The position numbers were made by a program, and so were the translations under genes. From the NCBI GenBank assembly GCA_029721515.1, contig CM056562.1:12681335-12745334 (forward strand): 64,000 nt of DNA, given 5' to 3'. Below are positions 23,801 to 36,656 of the stretch, one piece after another. Numbering within the stretch: the first letter of the stretch is position 1; each line of letters begins with the position of its first letter. The notes under the pieces are model-generated. The model was not told the origin of the DNA. It was given only the letters and a program-made list of their open reading frames with translations, and ran no database searches. Source of the DNA: Synanceia verrucosa. Taxonomy: Eukaryota > Chordata > Actinopteri > Perciformes > Synanceiidae.

Positions 23801-26599
23801 GTGGCATCAATTTCAGCATTTTGAAAAAAGCTTTTTTAAAAAGCTGGTATTGTCAGGAAGTCATTCCCAGTTCATCATTCAAGCAGCCATGAACGCTTGA
23901 CGTCACTTAACGGATGAGCAGCTCCACCTGGCCATAGCGCTCCTTCAGGTCAGTAGCAGGCAGTCAGATGTTGCTCGTGAACTTGGGTGTTTTCGCAAAC
24001 ACAGAACTACTGGCAGTGTTTGTGACAGACCCAGGAGGGGTACTAGGAATTCCAGACAAACCATTCGCAAACGACTCCATCGCTTTGGCTTGAATGCCAG
24101 ACGACCGTTGCAGGTGACTTCACTGACACCAAGACACCTCTGTGACCGTTTGCAGTGGGCATAAGTCCATGTGACCTGGACAATGCAGCAGCTGTCTACC
24201 GTCCTGTTCACTGATGAGTGAAGGGTCACTTTTCACAGAAATGATGGTCGTCGGCATTGCTGGAGAAGACAAGGTGAGCGATACGCCGAGGTCAACATGG
24301 TCCCCAGTGTTCGCTTTGGTGGAGGAGGTCCAACAGTCTGGGCAGGCATCACCAGTCAGCACAAAATAGATTTGGTGATTGTAGATAGCTCAGTCACTGC
24401 ACATTCTTACCTCAGAGACATCATAGAACCCATCATCATTCCCCAATTCCACCGGTACACCCCCAACTTTCTGTTCATGGACAATAATACTCCACCACCA
24501 TCATCTAAATTGTTGTTGTAATAAATACTAAACTAATGAAAATGGTGTTTCTTTTCATTCATTAATTGTAATATCAAAGGGAACTATTGCTTATTTCATT
24601 AATATTCAGACCAAATAGGAAAAGCACTCATGTAAATAACAGTATCCCTAACTTATCGTGAGGGGTGTATTTCAATTTGTAGATGATGTACGAAGTTAGG
24701 ACTCACTCTCAGTGTGTGGTGCTCCATTGCTAGTAGGGCAGCAACATGCTCCTGCAGGGACACAACCTCCAGGAATTGTCCCCAGAGTGCCATGAGCAGA
24801 GAGCAGAGCTGAGCCAGGTTCATGTTTACCAGTTCTGCAAGCTCGTCAGGGGACTCTGCTTTCTGCTAACAGTGCAAGGACAGAAGTCACCCACCAGAAG
24901 GCTCCACTGAGCATATCCTAACATCAGCATAAAATCATTCCTCATTTTCCCCCTGAAGTCAGTAATTTTGTTGAGTCACACAAAATAATTCGTGAACCTC
25001 TTGAGCCTCAAAGACACCTGAGTACTGTTATCTTTCATTTCCACAATTTATATTAACAGCTACTTGTTAAGCAATCACAATTAGGCCATTAAGCTTTTCA
25101 AGCTACTTTTATGCTTTTATCCCATTAGATAAAACTCCTTGTTATAATTGTATAAAGCTGCACAATAAGCCACATAGTCGAGTCAAAATAAATGCAAGTT
25201 AACCTTGCTATTCCTGTCTGTCTAACCTACTGTCCACCCAATATGTCCATCTATTGTGTATCTAATAGGAAATAATATACTTGGAAACAGAGGCAATGTA
25301 CAACCATCATCTACAGAAATTCCTTACCTTGACTTGTTCACATAATTCAGTCAGACGAGCCTCTAAGTCGAGTTGTTCTGAGGAGGCAGAGGGACAGCAT
25401 TATTGAGATTCAATTTTTATAATACATCTAAATGATTGTGTTTTATTAGTGTTTAACCTGTGAGACAGGCAGAAAAAATAAGTGGTGTTAGATAGCACTG
25501 GTGTCAGAAATGACCAGAGACTCTACAGATTCTACAGAACCACTGTGTTAGGAGACTCTTAGCCTGAAGCCTAGTTATAAAGATGGAAAGAAATACTGAG
25601 CACAGACGGCATGACAGCAGTTTAAGTATAATGTCTCTGGAAAGTGGGACACAGAGAGTGCATGGTGCTTTCTACAAGAAGGAAACTGGAGTGAAGAGGA
25701 AAAAAAGAGAGAAAGGCAGGCTGATTTGAGTTACTGTAAGGGTCAGGACATACCTATGTAGACGTGCCTCTGACTTCTGGGATAGGGTCTTCTGAGTACT
25801 CTCTCATATAGGACTTGCATGCTGGGCTTGGCTAGTAAGATTGCACATATAACCTTTTTTATTATTTGGTCCTCTGGGATAGATTAATATCTGTCCATTT
25901 GTAAAGGTTAGGTTTAGTGAGCCATAGTATCAACAATGAGTTATGTTTGGGAGCGGTTAAAATTTGGCTTCAGTCTTCTGGTTAACAGACTTATCTAATG
26001 AGTGCAAGTGTGACTTTGTAAGTACAACTAATTTAGGAAACCACAGTTTCCAAAATTAACTTAGTGCTGGCTGTTTCTTCTGTTTAAAGTGTAGAGTATG
26101 TCAATGTGTAGGGAACAGGTGAAATGATATGCAAACCCAACAAACTTGCAATGTACAACAAAAGCCAACACTGAAAAAACAAAACAATGAAAATCCACAC
26201 AAAGCAAAAAAATGAATCAGAAGGTACTGTGCTGTTTCCACCGGATGCGTAACAGTGCCAACGTTTTGTCGGACCCGACACGCAGCCATTCAAATCAATG
26301 TGTCAATTTCCACTGAATGCAGAACGGCAAAGACGTGCTGATGCCTGCTGAAACAAATCAACAAGCTTCTATTTTTAATCGAACGTCGGCAAGCGGTACA
26401 TGAATTCAGCGCCGTGTGCCGACGTCCGACAGCAGGAATCTCGCGATTTCAGCTGTCTGGCGGAGCCGCAGCAGGCGGATCTGATGGGTATTGCCGAAAG
26501 ACGTCGGCGTCGTTCCGCATCCAGTGAAAATTAGGGGTAAGAATACTTGCTTTGTCTCAGGGATTGTGAGTTAAACATAATAATAATAATAATGATAAC

Positions 26600-26634
<35 letters not shown>

Positions 26635-29600
26635 TGCATATTTCCTCCATATCCTGTCGTCACCCCAGACGCTGACATGAGATGATGTGAAGCCACAGTG
26701 CAGTATACCTAGTTCCATTCGATGGGAGGAGGGCAAGTCCTTGGTAATCGAGGTGAAGTAGTCAAAGAGGCCCTGATAGGCTCGTAGGAGGTCCGAGCAG
26801 AGGTTATGGTGCAAGCTGAAGGCATGCTGCAGGCAGGGGTCAGACACCAGGAACGTCCTTCCCTGATAGATCACCAGGGACACAGAAGAATTCTGTAAAC
26901 AATATTACTGCCATTCTGGACAATCTTCAGCAGTTGTAAACATTTGTTTCATAGCAACTACCAGGGGACACAATAAACTCTTAAGACACACATAAACTGT
27001 AATGTTTTCACCAATTTTAAGAATTTAGTTAAACACAGCAGTGTGTAAGTGACATATTAACATCAGGTATATAAAGCACTGCTGATCATGATCATGTCTC
27101 TTAACAATGAATTCAATACTGATCTGCAGCAGCACACCCATGTATCATTATATAGAAGAGAGAATGATTCAATAATGTATTACTCTGGTGGTTCAATAAT
27201 CAGTGAAGCCCTATAAATCATAACAGTTATTTCCAGACATGTATTTTGTGTGCAATGCTTTATAGGAGTTTCTGCAAGGATGTCTGTAATGTAATAAATA
27301 GTGGTCGATGTGTTGTTGGTCCCAAGCTGCCCGTTAGTGATGCATCAAGGAATGATGAGGGGCATTGCTTCTGTTAGGTCTGAATGCTACACTCACTACA
27401 CTGCTACATCTCAGGGGCAACGTTAGCCAATTAATCCTGTTCAAATATGACAGTGGTCTGATCATTTCCTCTTCATCTGCCCTATCTGTAAACAGCCTCA
27501 CACATCTCCCCATGCTTCAAATATGAGGAATGTAACACATTTGTAAAAACTTGTAACATGACACACAAGAGATGGAATCATTGAAGACGTTCATGACAGC
27601 TTAGAGGTTTAGTGGCTTCTACCAATATACAAACGCAAATTTCCAAAGCCATTGTCCTTGCCATAAAGGACATCCACTTACATCTGGCGATACTTGCTTG
27701 ACATAATTGCTGCCGAACACCACATTCTCCAGAGGTGGGATGACGGAGTCTTTGCTCTGTGGTGGAGCGTTGCGGTTAAGCCATGTGGTTTTCACTGGTC
27801 GTGGCAAACTACGTAAAACACACATAGAGAAATCAAGCTCAGGTAATGACCACAAAAATGTAATGGGACAAGTTTCTTTTACTTATCACTTATAAAAAGA
27901 TTTGTGTTTAATATAGTGCAAACAACAATAATAAATAACATGTTGGGCATTTATGAAAGAACTACAACACTTGAATGTGTAACTGTATACAGTGCAAGAA
28001 AAGATCCTTCTCTGTGTGTCCACATATTGTCCAGGGCTAGGTAGCAGTCTGACCTGATGAGGGGCTGATGTAGTGCCACTAGGGAGGCGTGGATGGCTAC
28101 AGAGATGACAGACAGGTGGAAGTAGTCAAACATGACATTGACATGTTGGTGGATGCCTCGCTGAAGGCTAAAGTGCAAGCGAAGTGTGCGGCCACTGATA
28201 TTCTGTAGAGAGCTTGGATCATCTGGTCTGTGGAAATTAAATGAGGAAGATACAGAGGACCACATTAGCACATCATTTGCACAAGAGATAATATCAAATA
28301 TCAAATATCAAATTCACAAACACTGAAATAAGTACATGCAGTTAAAATGTTGCAACACCTACGTGTAATCACCATCTGTGAAATATAAATCCAACAAGAG
28401 CTGGAAATCAATGTCATTGAGGGATTCTTCCACCTGAGAAAATTGAAAAACAGATCTAATTTAGAGCCGGTGTATGAAAGCAAGTGAGTCCTCCTGCAAC
28501 ATTCATCAGCTCTAATAACTATTTTTTGATTTTGAAGCCTTTGGTGGTTATAAACTGTCACCCGGTAGGCACCAAAAAAAAAAGAAAAACAAACAAAAAA
28601 AACCCCACTCCAGTCAGTGTGCCATGTGAGACCAATTGACTCTTGCACACTCCAGTAAACTGTGCAGCGGCACAAGCAAAGTAGAAGCAATTTTGACAAA
28701 GTTATTTATCCTGACAGTCTCTATTTAAGTGACATTTTGCACTTGCATCATGCTTCTAATGCTTCTAATTTCCCTGCCACAAAAACTTCCAAAACAGTTT
28801 CTCACAAAACACAAAAGAATACTAAAGCTTACAGCATATATGCAGGCTATATTTAGGCTCTTTCTTAAACTTACCTTCTTCTCATCCAGCAGCATCATCA
28901 CTTTGAAGAGGAGGACATCGTTGACCACAACCTCTTCATTTTTGTACAGGATTTGGAAAGTTTTGCTGCAGATGACATCATCTTGAACTGAAGCAGGAAA
29001 TGCCAGATCGGAGCCTAGACCAAAACCACTATGGTTAACTGTGTGTTTATGAAAAATGGCAATTGATTGACAGTACAGAAAAAGGTTTCACCAATGTGTG
29101 TTTAGGGTAGGAAAATACGATTGTGCACATCTTTAAAAGTTAATTTACCTCCTGGGTGAAGCAGACTGGCCTCAACTTTATGTGGAACCCGGGGTGGAAC
29201 CTTCAGACCGGCACGTATCTGGTAGAACCTGAAAATGCAGATACATTAGCTCAGTGAAGGGAAACTAACCACACAGTTTAGCCTCAAGTGCCTCTACTTG
29301 TAAAATGACACTACACCTTTCATGAATAAATAACGAGCACTTTCTTTTGCAGTCACTCATGTAGTAAACCTGAGCTCTTACAGCATTGATGAGCCAGCAG
29401 CTGAGTTGTATCTCAGCAAAGTATCATTACAATGCTGCTTTAAAAAACGATTTTCAGACCACCACTGTTAGAGCTGTGCAATGTCATTTTTCCTTCTTGG
29501 TTTTCAATGCAACATGGCAATTCTGTTTTTGTTTTGTAGGATGTTTGTGAAAAGGCAAAAAATAGGAAAAAACAAAGCACAGTGCCACATCTAGAATTGT

Positions 29601-30343
29601 ATCAGAGAGCAGAAAGTGTTCATTTAACTTATGTGGAAAATGTGAGATGCTGCTTGTTTGCTAATGAAGATCATAAAAGCCACTAACAGCTATGTGGTTC
29701 ATGCTAACGTAATCAACAAATACTTATCGCTAGGTCTACAGACGCTTCCTCAGACTTAAACTCTTTATGTTTCAATGGTTTTACTATCTGTAGCAGTACA
29801 GAGTCAGAAAAGACGAGCTAGTGTAAACATTTACCCTTGGATCTCAACTGATGGCATTCAATGTATGTACTGACAACCTTCGTCATCACGTAGAAAAGGT
29901 TAAACTTGCACAAATATATAAAATCACACATTCAAATATTTATTCTTTAGCATATTCTTTGCTGTTTATACATTCTGAGGCCCCTGAAGGTTTAAACAAG
30001 ATTGCCAAGTGCCCCACATTAGCTACAACAGTTACATATTACATCCTGGTCTCCTTCACCAACTGCTGCAAACCAAAGCTTGTTCAAGCCTCTTCAACGC
30101 TTACCATCATAGCCGACCATTTTAAATTAGCAGGATAAACTGGCCTGTAATATATGCTTGGGAGAGACATTTTTTGGGAAACCATTAACGAATAGTCACC
30201 TGGAAACACGTGGCAACAAGGAGTAGAATATCGGGTATGTGGAGACAATGAGAGAATGATTCTCACCCTCTTTGGAAAAGGTCCACATTGTAGAACTTGT
30301 GAAGCTCCACAGAGAACTCCACTGTGGCCTGGACTTCAGTCAT
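19314..30343 (-). CDS. fam135a: FAM135A, lipase-like (DUF676) domain protein, complete CDS
   Basis: Nineteen exons on the complement: 30267-30343, 29149-29228, 28875-29014, 28363-28433, 28054-28227, 27682-27808, 26709-26892, 25328-25377, 24707-24862, 23346-23419, 23020-23174, 20981-22913, 20712-20872, 20530-20621, 20312-20409, 20062-20213, 19833-19943, 19626-19739 and 19314-19519. They total 4155 bp, giving 1384 aa plus stop (human about 1515), with all phases closing. The start MTEVQATVEFSVELHKFYNV matches the family's N terminus closely. Next come a conserved N-terminal domain, one long poorly conserved exon, and a C-terminal alpha/beta-hydrolase domain. The biochemical function of FAM135A is not established to my knowledge; hydrolase activity is predicted from the fold only. 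Confidence 0.95.
20981..22913 (-). CDS. fam135a: fam135a long central exon (disordered linker)
   Basis: A single 1933-bp exon encodes residues of about 430-1073. It starts EDRDGPWLGMHNTRTG and carries the conserved basic block NSKKLIRQGSKDSVVLVGYK. The rest is rich in serine, threonine and acidic residues, including an EEDEDETEHE run, and is probably disordered. It ends PTPQMKA at a GTGAGT donor. The acceptor at 22914 was chosen because it joins ITE to DRD in frame; the open frame extends further upstream but only into intron. Confidence 0.85.
23690..23740 (+). repeat. SINE 3' tail remnant with (GGAT)n
   Basis: The sequence ccctatgtgaggataagtgg followed by (atgg)n repeats the 3' end of the SINE at 14601-14962. 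Only the tail is present, so this is a 5'-truncated copy or a fragment. Confidence 0.55.
23895..24511 (+). mobile_element. Decayed Tc1-like transposase fragment
   Basis: Conceptual translation in shifting frames shows Tc1-family landmarks. There is an HTH-like region (QSDVARELGVF), then TGSVCDRPRRGTRN, FGLNARRPL and LFTDE followed at once by a stop codon. The longest intact piece, about 24230-24470, reads WRRQGERYAEVN, FGGGGPTVWAGI and FLFMDNN. A block between the HTH and catalytic parts is missing, and the last DDE-motif region is abruptly cut. It lies in a fam135a intron on the opposite strand and is a dead copy. Terminal inverted repeats were not identified. Confidence 0.75.
26235..26530. 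mobile_element. Inverted-repeat (MITE-like) element in a fam135a intron
   Basis: The left end TTTCCACCGGATGCG (26235-26249) and the right end CGCATCCAGTGAAAA (26516-26530) are inverted copies with two mismatches. The interior is CpG-rich and repeats forms of acgtcgg and ccgacgt, unlike the AT-rich intron around it. A second internal copy of the end (tttccactgaatgcagaac) is near 26309. No target-site duplication is clear and there is no ORF. Confidence 0.55.
26579..26629. repeat. (AAT)n microsatellite
   Basis: Imperfect trinucleotide repeat of about 50 bp immediately 3' of the inverted-repeat element, in a fam135a intron. Confidence 0.9.
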
Positions 30344-32470
30344 TGTGGTCTCTAAAGGCAGAGGTGCCTTACATCATCTGGGATACACCTGTAGGCCTAA
30401 AACAAACAGGTGTCTGTAAATCATTTCTTTACCATGTCATGGTTAATATTGCAGTACCTTCACTCAAGATACATTGGTGTAAATACAAGGCTACAACTAA
30501 AATGATCCTGAGTTACATAAATGTGAGGCTTTTGGAAAAGAAAAAAAAAATCAGAAGCCAACATACAATGTCAGCAGCAGTGTCAACTTTTAGAGTAAAT
30601 AAGAATTATATGATGGCCAAGTTTTACGTGGAACTATTATTAGGGAACGAGGTCTATATCTGTTCTCTGGGCCCAATTGGTCAATAGCCCTGACAATTAT
30701 AGCATGAGTAGGGCAAGGGAAAATACTATGAAGAACATTGCAAAAATAGGCCTGCAATACAATATCACCAACTGGTAGTGTTAGAAATAAACACAGACCT
30801 CCTCAACATTTAATGCAAACATTTTTAGCTTGAGGTTTATTTAGACCCAAATAGAGAAAAGGCCATGTAGCTGTTTTTGGCTGTAGCAAGTGCAAAATAA
30901 AACTGGCAAAAACAATCATACAGACGGCCCCTAAATTAGTCATGTAATAAAATGAATAAATCATTCACTGGGAAACAACAGGTTATTGTGTTCATGCCAA
31001 TGAAAACCAATATGAGACACAAACGGCTACCATGATTTGACCTGATGCCTAATCGTAGCAAATAGTACCAGGTTATGTTCATATCCAAACGCAGATGCCT
31101 TCCTGGAAGAAGTGATCTTTAAAAGCTGTCCGTTTGAAAAAAAAATTAACTGGTCACACACAACTCAGAGGACACCAGGAGGTAAATTAATACATTAGCT
31201 GTTCCTGATGCGTATATCTTTTAACTTAGGTGCTAATTCCTTACAATAAAGACCTCAAAACTGACACTTTATAATTATTCTACAGAAACTGACACACATT
31301 ATTAGTTCAATTAAGTAACTCAGTCATATTAATTAAGCAGCTATGGACAATTTGTACTGAGCTAAATTATTCATTCATATCAAACCAATGACAGTTGCTT
31401 TTGTTGAGCCTACTTTATAACTAAACTGCAAGGTGTACAATAATGCCATGGAAGGAAGGGAGGGAAATTCATTGTTAAACCTTTACAATGGACAAACAGT
31501 TTCAGTTTCGAAGGGAAAAGCCTGTAAACGTTTACACAAACAACTCTGCTGTGAAGGAGCCTGACCCAAAAGCAGCTAATTTACAGCTCAGGTTAACATT
31601 ACAGTTCTGTGTTGCCATGAAGGTCCGATGTTGCGTTTAGGGTCCGGCAGAGAAAGTGGTATATTAGGTTTAATATTAGAGCATTATTTGAGAGTGTAAA
31701 ACCGCACTGTAAATTCTATTAATGTCTGTAATATAAATAAGGTGGACTGCTTGGAACTGAAACATTACTGCTGATAATCCTAAATTGGCCTATCAATGCG
31801 AGCAAACGTTTGTTAATAAACGCACAATTAATACACAACTGTAATGTAATGCCACCTCTCCGAAATCAAACTCTGGCAATTACCGCTGGACTGATAAGGA
31901 AATACAGCTGGGCTGTGGCACACACTCACCCCGGAGAGAGGAATTGACAACATACAACGCTAGTCTTATTATAAATATATGAGAAAAGGCCTTTAAATAC
32001 ACGTCGTCTGATGGTTTCGTCGTTAGGAAGGGGAACCTTCACCTCACTTACCTAGTGCAGACCAGTTTAGGAGAGGCTGTTAAAGTTATGACTTGGCTGC
32101 ATGGGTTTTGATGCTACTACTCGAGTGAGAGAGGCTAGTTGACAGAATCTCAGAAAGGGTATCTCTTGGGTTCTGTCAAGGGCCCACAAATGGTCGTGAA
32201 CGACCCGGCAACGTATATCATACTTGAACAGACGGACAAGTTTGGAAACAAAACTCTTACAATAGCCAGTTAGCTAACGGCAACTGCTAGCGTAACGTTA
32301 GCCACCCACCGAACAGTTGTCACCCGGTTTAACATTAGCCTCACAGGCAAGCTAACGCTACTCACCATTCTGTTGGCAAGCTAACTTTAGCTAGCTAACC
32401 AACGTTAGCTCCAATTTCAGTCCTCTCCTGGTCCTCTCGCTGTGAGCTGCTGACAGAAAGCAGTACTGTG
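30344..32470 (-). promoter_or_regulatory. fam135a: fam135a 5' intron and probable first noncoding exon/promoter
   Basis: The start codon exon begins at a CCTTTAG acceptor just upstream of 30343. Two strong minus-strand donors mark candidate noncoding exons: GTAAGT at 32046-32051 (after CTGCACTAG) and GTGAGT at 32360-32365 (after CAACAGAATG). The DNA at 32270-32520 is rich in gctaacgtta-type palindromes and CpGs, consistent with a TATA-less promoter. No other exon is seen in the 2-kb intron. Confidence 0.45.
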
Positions 32471-32832
32471 CCGACTATTTCACTCCTTAGTCTGGCTAAC
32501 GTTATAGGGGGAACGCCCTTAAGCTGACACAGAAAGCAGAGTGGCTATGTATCCCCCCTGAACAGGGCTGCTTGCTAGCCATCGAGCTAACTGTGCTCAA
32601 TCTGTAGAACTGACAGCACCAGCAAGCTGCTCCACCTGCGCGCTTACGAACATTTAACTACGCGTTACTGCACCAGCAGCGCAGTTGACGCACATGCAAA
32701 ATTGTCACCTTTAGACGAAGCATTGAAGAGTTGTATATAATGACAACAGGTATGAGAATAATAATTATACGCATAATATTAATGACTAATAATAATAAAA
32801 TAGCAAGTATTATTATCATCATTATTATTATT

Positions 32833-32865
<33 letters not shown>

Positions 32866-34855
32866 TTGTCCTTGAGTTGGATTTACCTGCCAACAAAAGT
32901 GGAATTAAGTGTTGTCCTCTACAACATGTTGTATTTTTTTCTTTTTTCAATAAATAATTTGCACAGCAAATTTGCACTGTTTTTATACATAATAATTTAA
33001 AAGTTATATCCATAGTCCAAATAGTATAGATAGTAATTTTATCTAATTATTGTTGAATTAACATATATTTACCATTCAAAACTATATGTTATTTAGTACA
33101 TACTGTAAATATTTAATATATATTTTATACTATTCTTTTTGTCACTTTGGAACAACTGTAAATTGCAGGAGGAAATGTGAGGGAGGGAAAAAATGTATAA
33201 TCAGCATTTTCATTTCTTATTTCCTTGTACTACCATTTTCAATTCTCAAAATAAAACTGTAAACACTAAAAACTGTAAAACACAATGAAAGCTGAGGTAC
33301 CTGGTAATAAACACAATGCATTTCCAAGGATTCTGAATGCCATCACTACAATTCAAAATGCAAGCCCCCCAGCATATTCCAGGACATGCCTCCTTAAAAA
33401 AGAATAAGAGTTTTTTTTTTCCTGTCTCTTGACCTGACAGAGCAAACAGCTTGAGTTGCTTCTTAGTCAGCATCTCTCAACCATAGAGACCACAGAGAAT
33501 GTAGATCTCAAAAGTGCTGGGCAAATAAATGCACCGTAGGATAACATTGTCTTTTTCGTAGCTAATGTTCTTGGTGTTGCTTATTGTATGGTGCTCAATC
33601 ATGAACACAGAATTAAAACTGGATGCAATATTGTGAATGTATGCTTGAGAAAACATAACACTGAATCCAGGGTGGGTGCAGGAGAACAGAATGTGAAGTT
33701 GACACTGTGGAGACTGTTGACTCACACCCCCAAATAAATGACAACAGCCAAGCCTATAAGAGAACCCCTCACTATGACCTGAAGGGTTTAACTTCTGCTG
33801 AGTGAGCAACTATCCAGGACCTTACTGTCCTGGAATCTGTAGAAATATCTAGTAGCAGGTGTTTTCCTCTCCAGATCAAGCTATGCAATGGATGGAGTCA
33901 AAAGGTAAATGATTTACATGTAACAGTAACCCTGTGAGTAATGTAACAAGTAATTAATGCCAATACTGTCTGGAAGTTTTCATTCTACAATGACAGCCAT
34001 AATGCAAACACATACATTTCTAACTCAAGCTGCATGTTAACATTATGTGTTTTTTTTGTTTTTTTTGCTGATTGGATTCCAGAAATATCCTTCTGTACTC
34101 ATTGTGCTGCTGTTATGTGATCCCACAATATGTTTGCACAGGACTTCATTCTCAACGTAAGTATAATTGCAAGATTGAGGTAACGTGAGATAACTTTGAC
34201 AAAGGAAGACAAAATTATGGGAACATTTCATATAAAAATACCTCTCAACATAATTAAAATACCATAAGCAGGTTGTTGTTCTTAGCATGGACAGTGACAT
34301 ATGTTCCTCTTGACACAGGGACTGAACAATTATGCAGTTTTTCTTTCATGCATGTGCATTATGAAAAAGCACTTGTTTGGTGACAACATTGTGTCTTCCC
34401 CATGAAGTGTATACATTATTTTGTCTTCCCTCCCTCCACACTGCTGCTCTAAATTTTATAACATATCTCCTGTTTAAGACTGTGTGGCAGCACTAATGTT
34501 GCTGGGTTAGGGAGTCCAGCTGTGCACTAATTGACAATACCCCAAGTACAAATACTGGCAAAGCATCAAATTATAACATTACAGTATCAACACAGAGTCA
34601 CATGAGTAGTGTCAGATTAATACAGTGCTGGCAATCTGCCAGTGCTTGTCAAATGAAGACCTTTAACTCCCTCTGCAGATGTGTAAAAGCAGGCAAATCT
34701 AGAGCTTCAGTGTTAAAGAGGAAACAGCCAGAGATAGCCTAATATTTATTCAAGGCCGAGGTGCAGCTTTCCAAACACTGAGCTTTTATTTCCTTCCCAC
34801 AACACAAACACACACTTCGACTACTAACTGGCTCCTTTCTGTTTCCATGTTGCAG
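32471..34855. other. Intergenic region between the divergent fam135a and col9a1 genes
   Basis: AT-rich DNA separating the two 5' ends, including an (ATT)n microsatellite at 32808-32866. The first (signal-peptide) exon of long-form col9a1 should lie here but was not recognised. The best candidate frames are weak: ATG at 34300 with a GTGACA donor near 34380, and a hydrophobic run near 34080-34130 that has the wrong phase. Confidence 0.4.
32808..32866. repeat. (ATT)n microsatellite
   Basis: Imperfect ATT/ATC trinucleotide repeat of about 60 bp. It accounts for the isoleucine-only open frames seen on both strands here. Confidence 0.9.
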
Positions 34856-36564
34856 CTGTGAGATTTTCATCTCAAGTTGGTATTCATAGGGAGCAGCAGG
34901 CCATGTGCCCTCAGATCAGCGTTGGGGAGGATCATTTCCCAGGTGGATTCACAAAAACTAAGCACAGTTTGTTTTTGTTTTTGCTTGACACTTGCCCTAC
35001 CCGCACAAGAAAAGCACTAGGCCTACATGATAATGTAGTTCTTTTCCTATGAATAACACTACACATATTACAATGAAACTTATACATATTATCATCATAT
35101 ATATATATTTCTGACACTGTAGATCATTTTAACTAAAACAAAAAAGTATATTGACATTTAAATACAAACACCTCTCTGACTAATCATTAATATTATAGTT
35201 CAGGTCCTTCACCGTGGAGAATAATCTACCTCTAAGATGATTTTTGGATTTAACAACTCTTTTGTCCCTGTGCCTTCAGGATTTTATATTATGTCCCAGT
35301 TTCACATTGCTGAACTGGCAAGAAGGGGCACTGTTAAAAAGGTTACGGGATCATCTCCTCAGCATGTTGCTTATCAAATAGGCCCAGCATTCAACTTCAG
35401 GATCAACACGAGGTAAGCCTCAGGGCGTTAAAATGGATTTGCATGTGAGTCACTACCGACACCTAGAGGTTGAGCTAGTATAACACCATTTACCCTGTCC
35501 ATGGTGCTGAACACGAGAGCCTGCCCTCACCTGCATCACCGCATCCCTCTTGTAATACACTTTGATGCAATATATTATTTGAGTATTACTGGTCAATAGT
35601 GGATGATTCATCTTCAGTGCAGACATCATTGATAATTTTTGGAATTTGTTAATAGTCCATCCTTTATGTTTCAGATCAGCTTATCCCCTGGGGCTGCCGG
35701 AGGAGTTTGCGTTTGTGGTCGTGCTGCGCATGAGTGGCAGCGGCATCAATAAAGACTGGAATATCTGGCAAATGCAGGGTGTGAATGGCGACGAGCAGCT
35801 GGCCGTCAGACTCAACGGAGAGTTGAAGTCTCTGGAGTTTGCCTTTACATCTCTGGACGCCGGGAAGCAGACTGTTGCTTTCAGCCCTCTGGCTTTTCTA
35901 TTCAATGATCAGTGGCACAAAGTCCTGCTGCACGTCAGCAGCCGCTCTGTTGTCCTTTTCGTGGACTGTGTCATGGTCGGTTCCCAGAATATAGCACCAC
36001 GACAGACAGTCAGCCTGGATGGCTTCACCTTGATAGGAAAGCTAAAGGACAACCCAGCGATGGCGATCCCAGTACGTCTGTTGTTACTCTGACTACACCT
36101 TTTGCAACAAAACCAAGAACTTAATTAAAGTTATGACCTTACTATCATCATTTACACACTCCAGCACGTCTTCACAGAGGAGGGAGATTGACACTGGTGT
36201 TAAGTGCAACACTAAGGAATTCTGTGAGACTAGATTATTTGACAATACCCATTTTATGACACCTCTAGACACTTTTAGACAATATATACATTGGTAAATA
36301 TCGAATCCTTTATTCCAATTTAAAATAAGAGAGACATTTCCTCTTGTCTAAATTTATGTGATACATTCAGTATACTGAGGGCTCATAATATGATGAGTTG
36401 CTAAACAATTTGACTTAATTATTTACGGTTCTTTAAAAGGAAATCGTGTTTACTTATTGAACTTACTTATTGTGTTTACTCCATGAAGGGCCTACTTGAC
36501 TGATCAGTTTCCTAATTTAGTGCATGGTGAGGTGAACAGCAACACCACGTTTCCGTATCCTGTC

Positions 36565-36656
<92 letters not shown>

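Noticed and set aside
32658..33000. Isoleucine-rich frames on both strands, resembling a membrane protein
   Set aside because: Translation of the (ATT)n microsatellite.
34080..34158. Hydrophobic frame (SVLIVLLLLCDPT) with a GTAAGT donor as col9a1 exon 1
   Set aside because: The donor leaves the wrong phase for the 34856 exon and there is no initiating ATG in frame.
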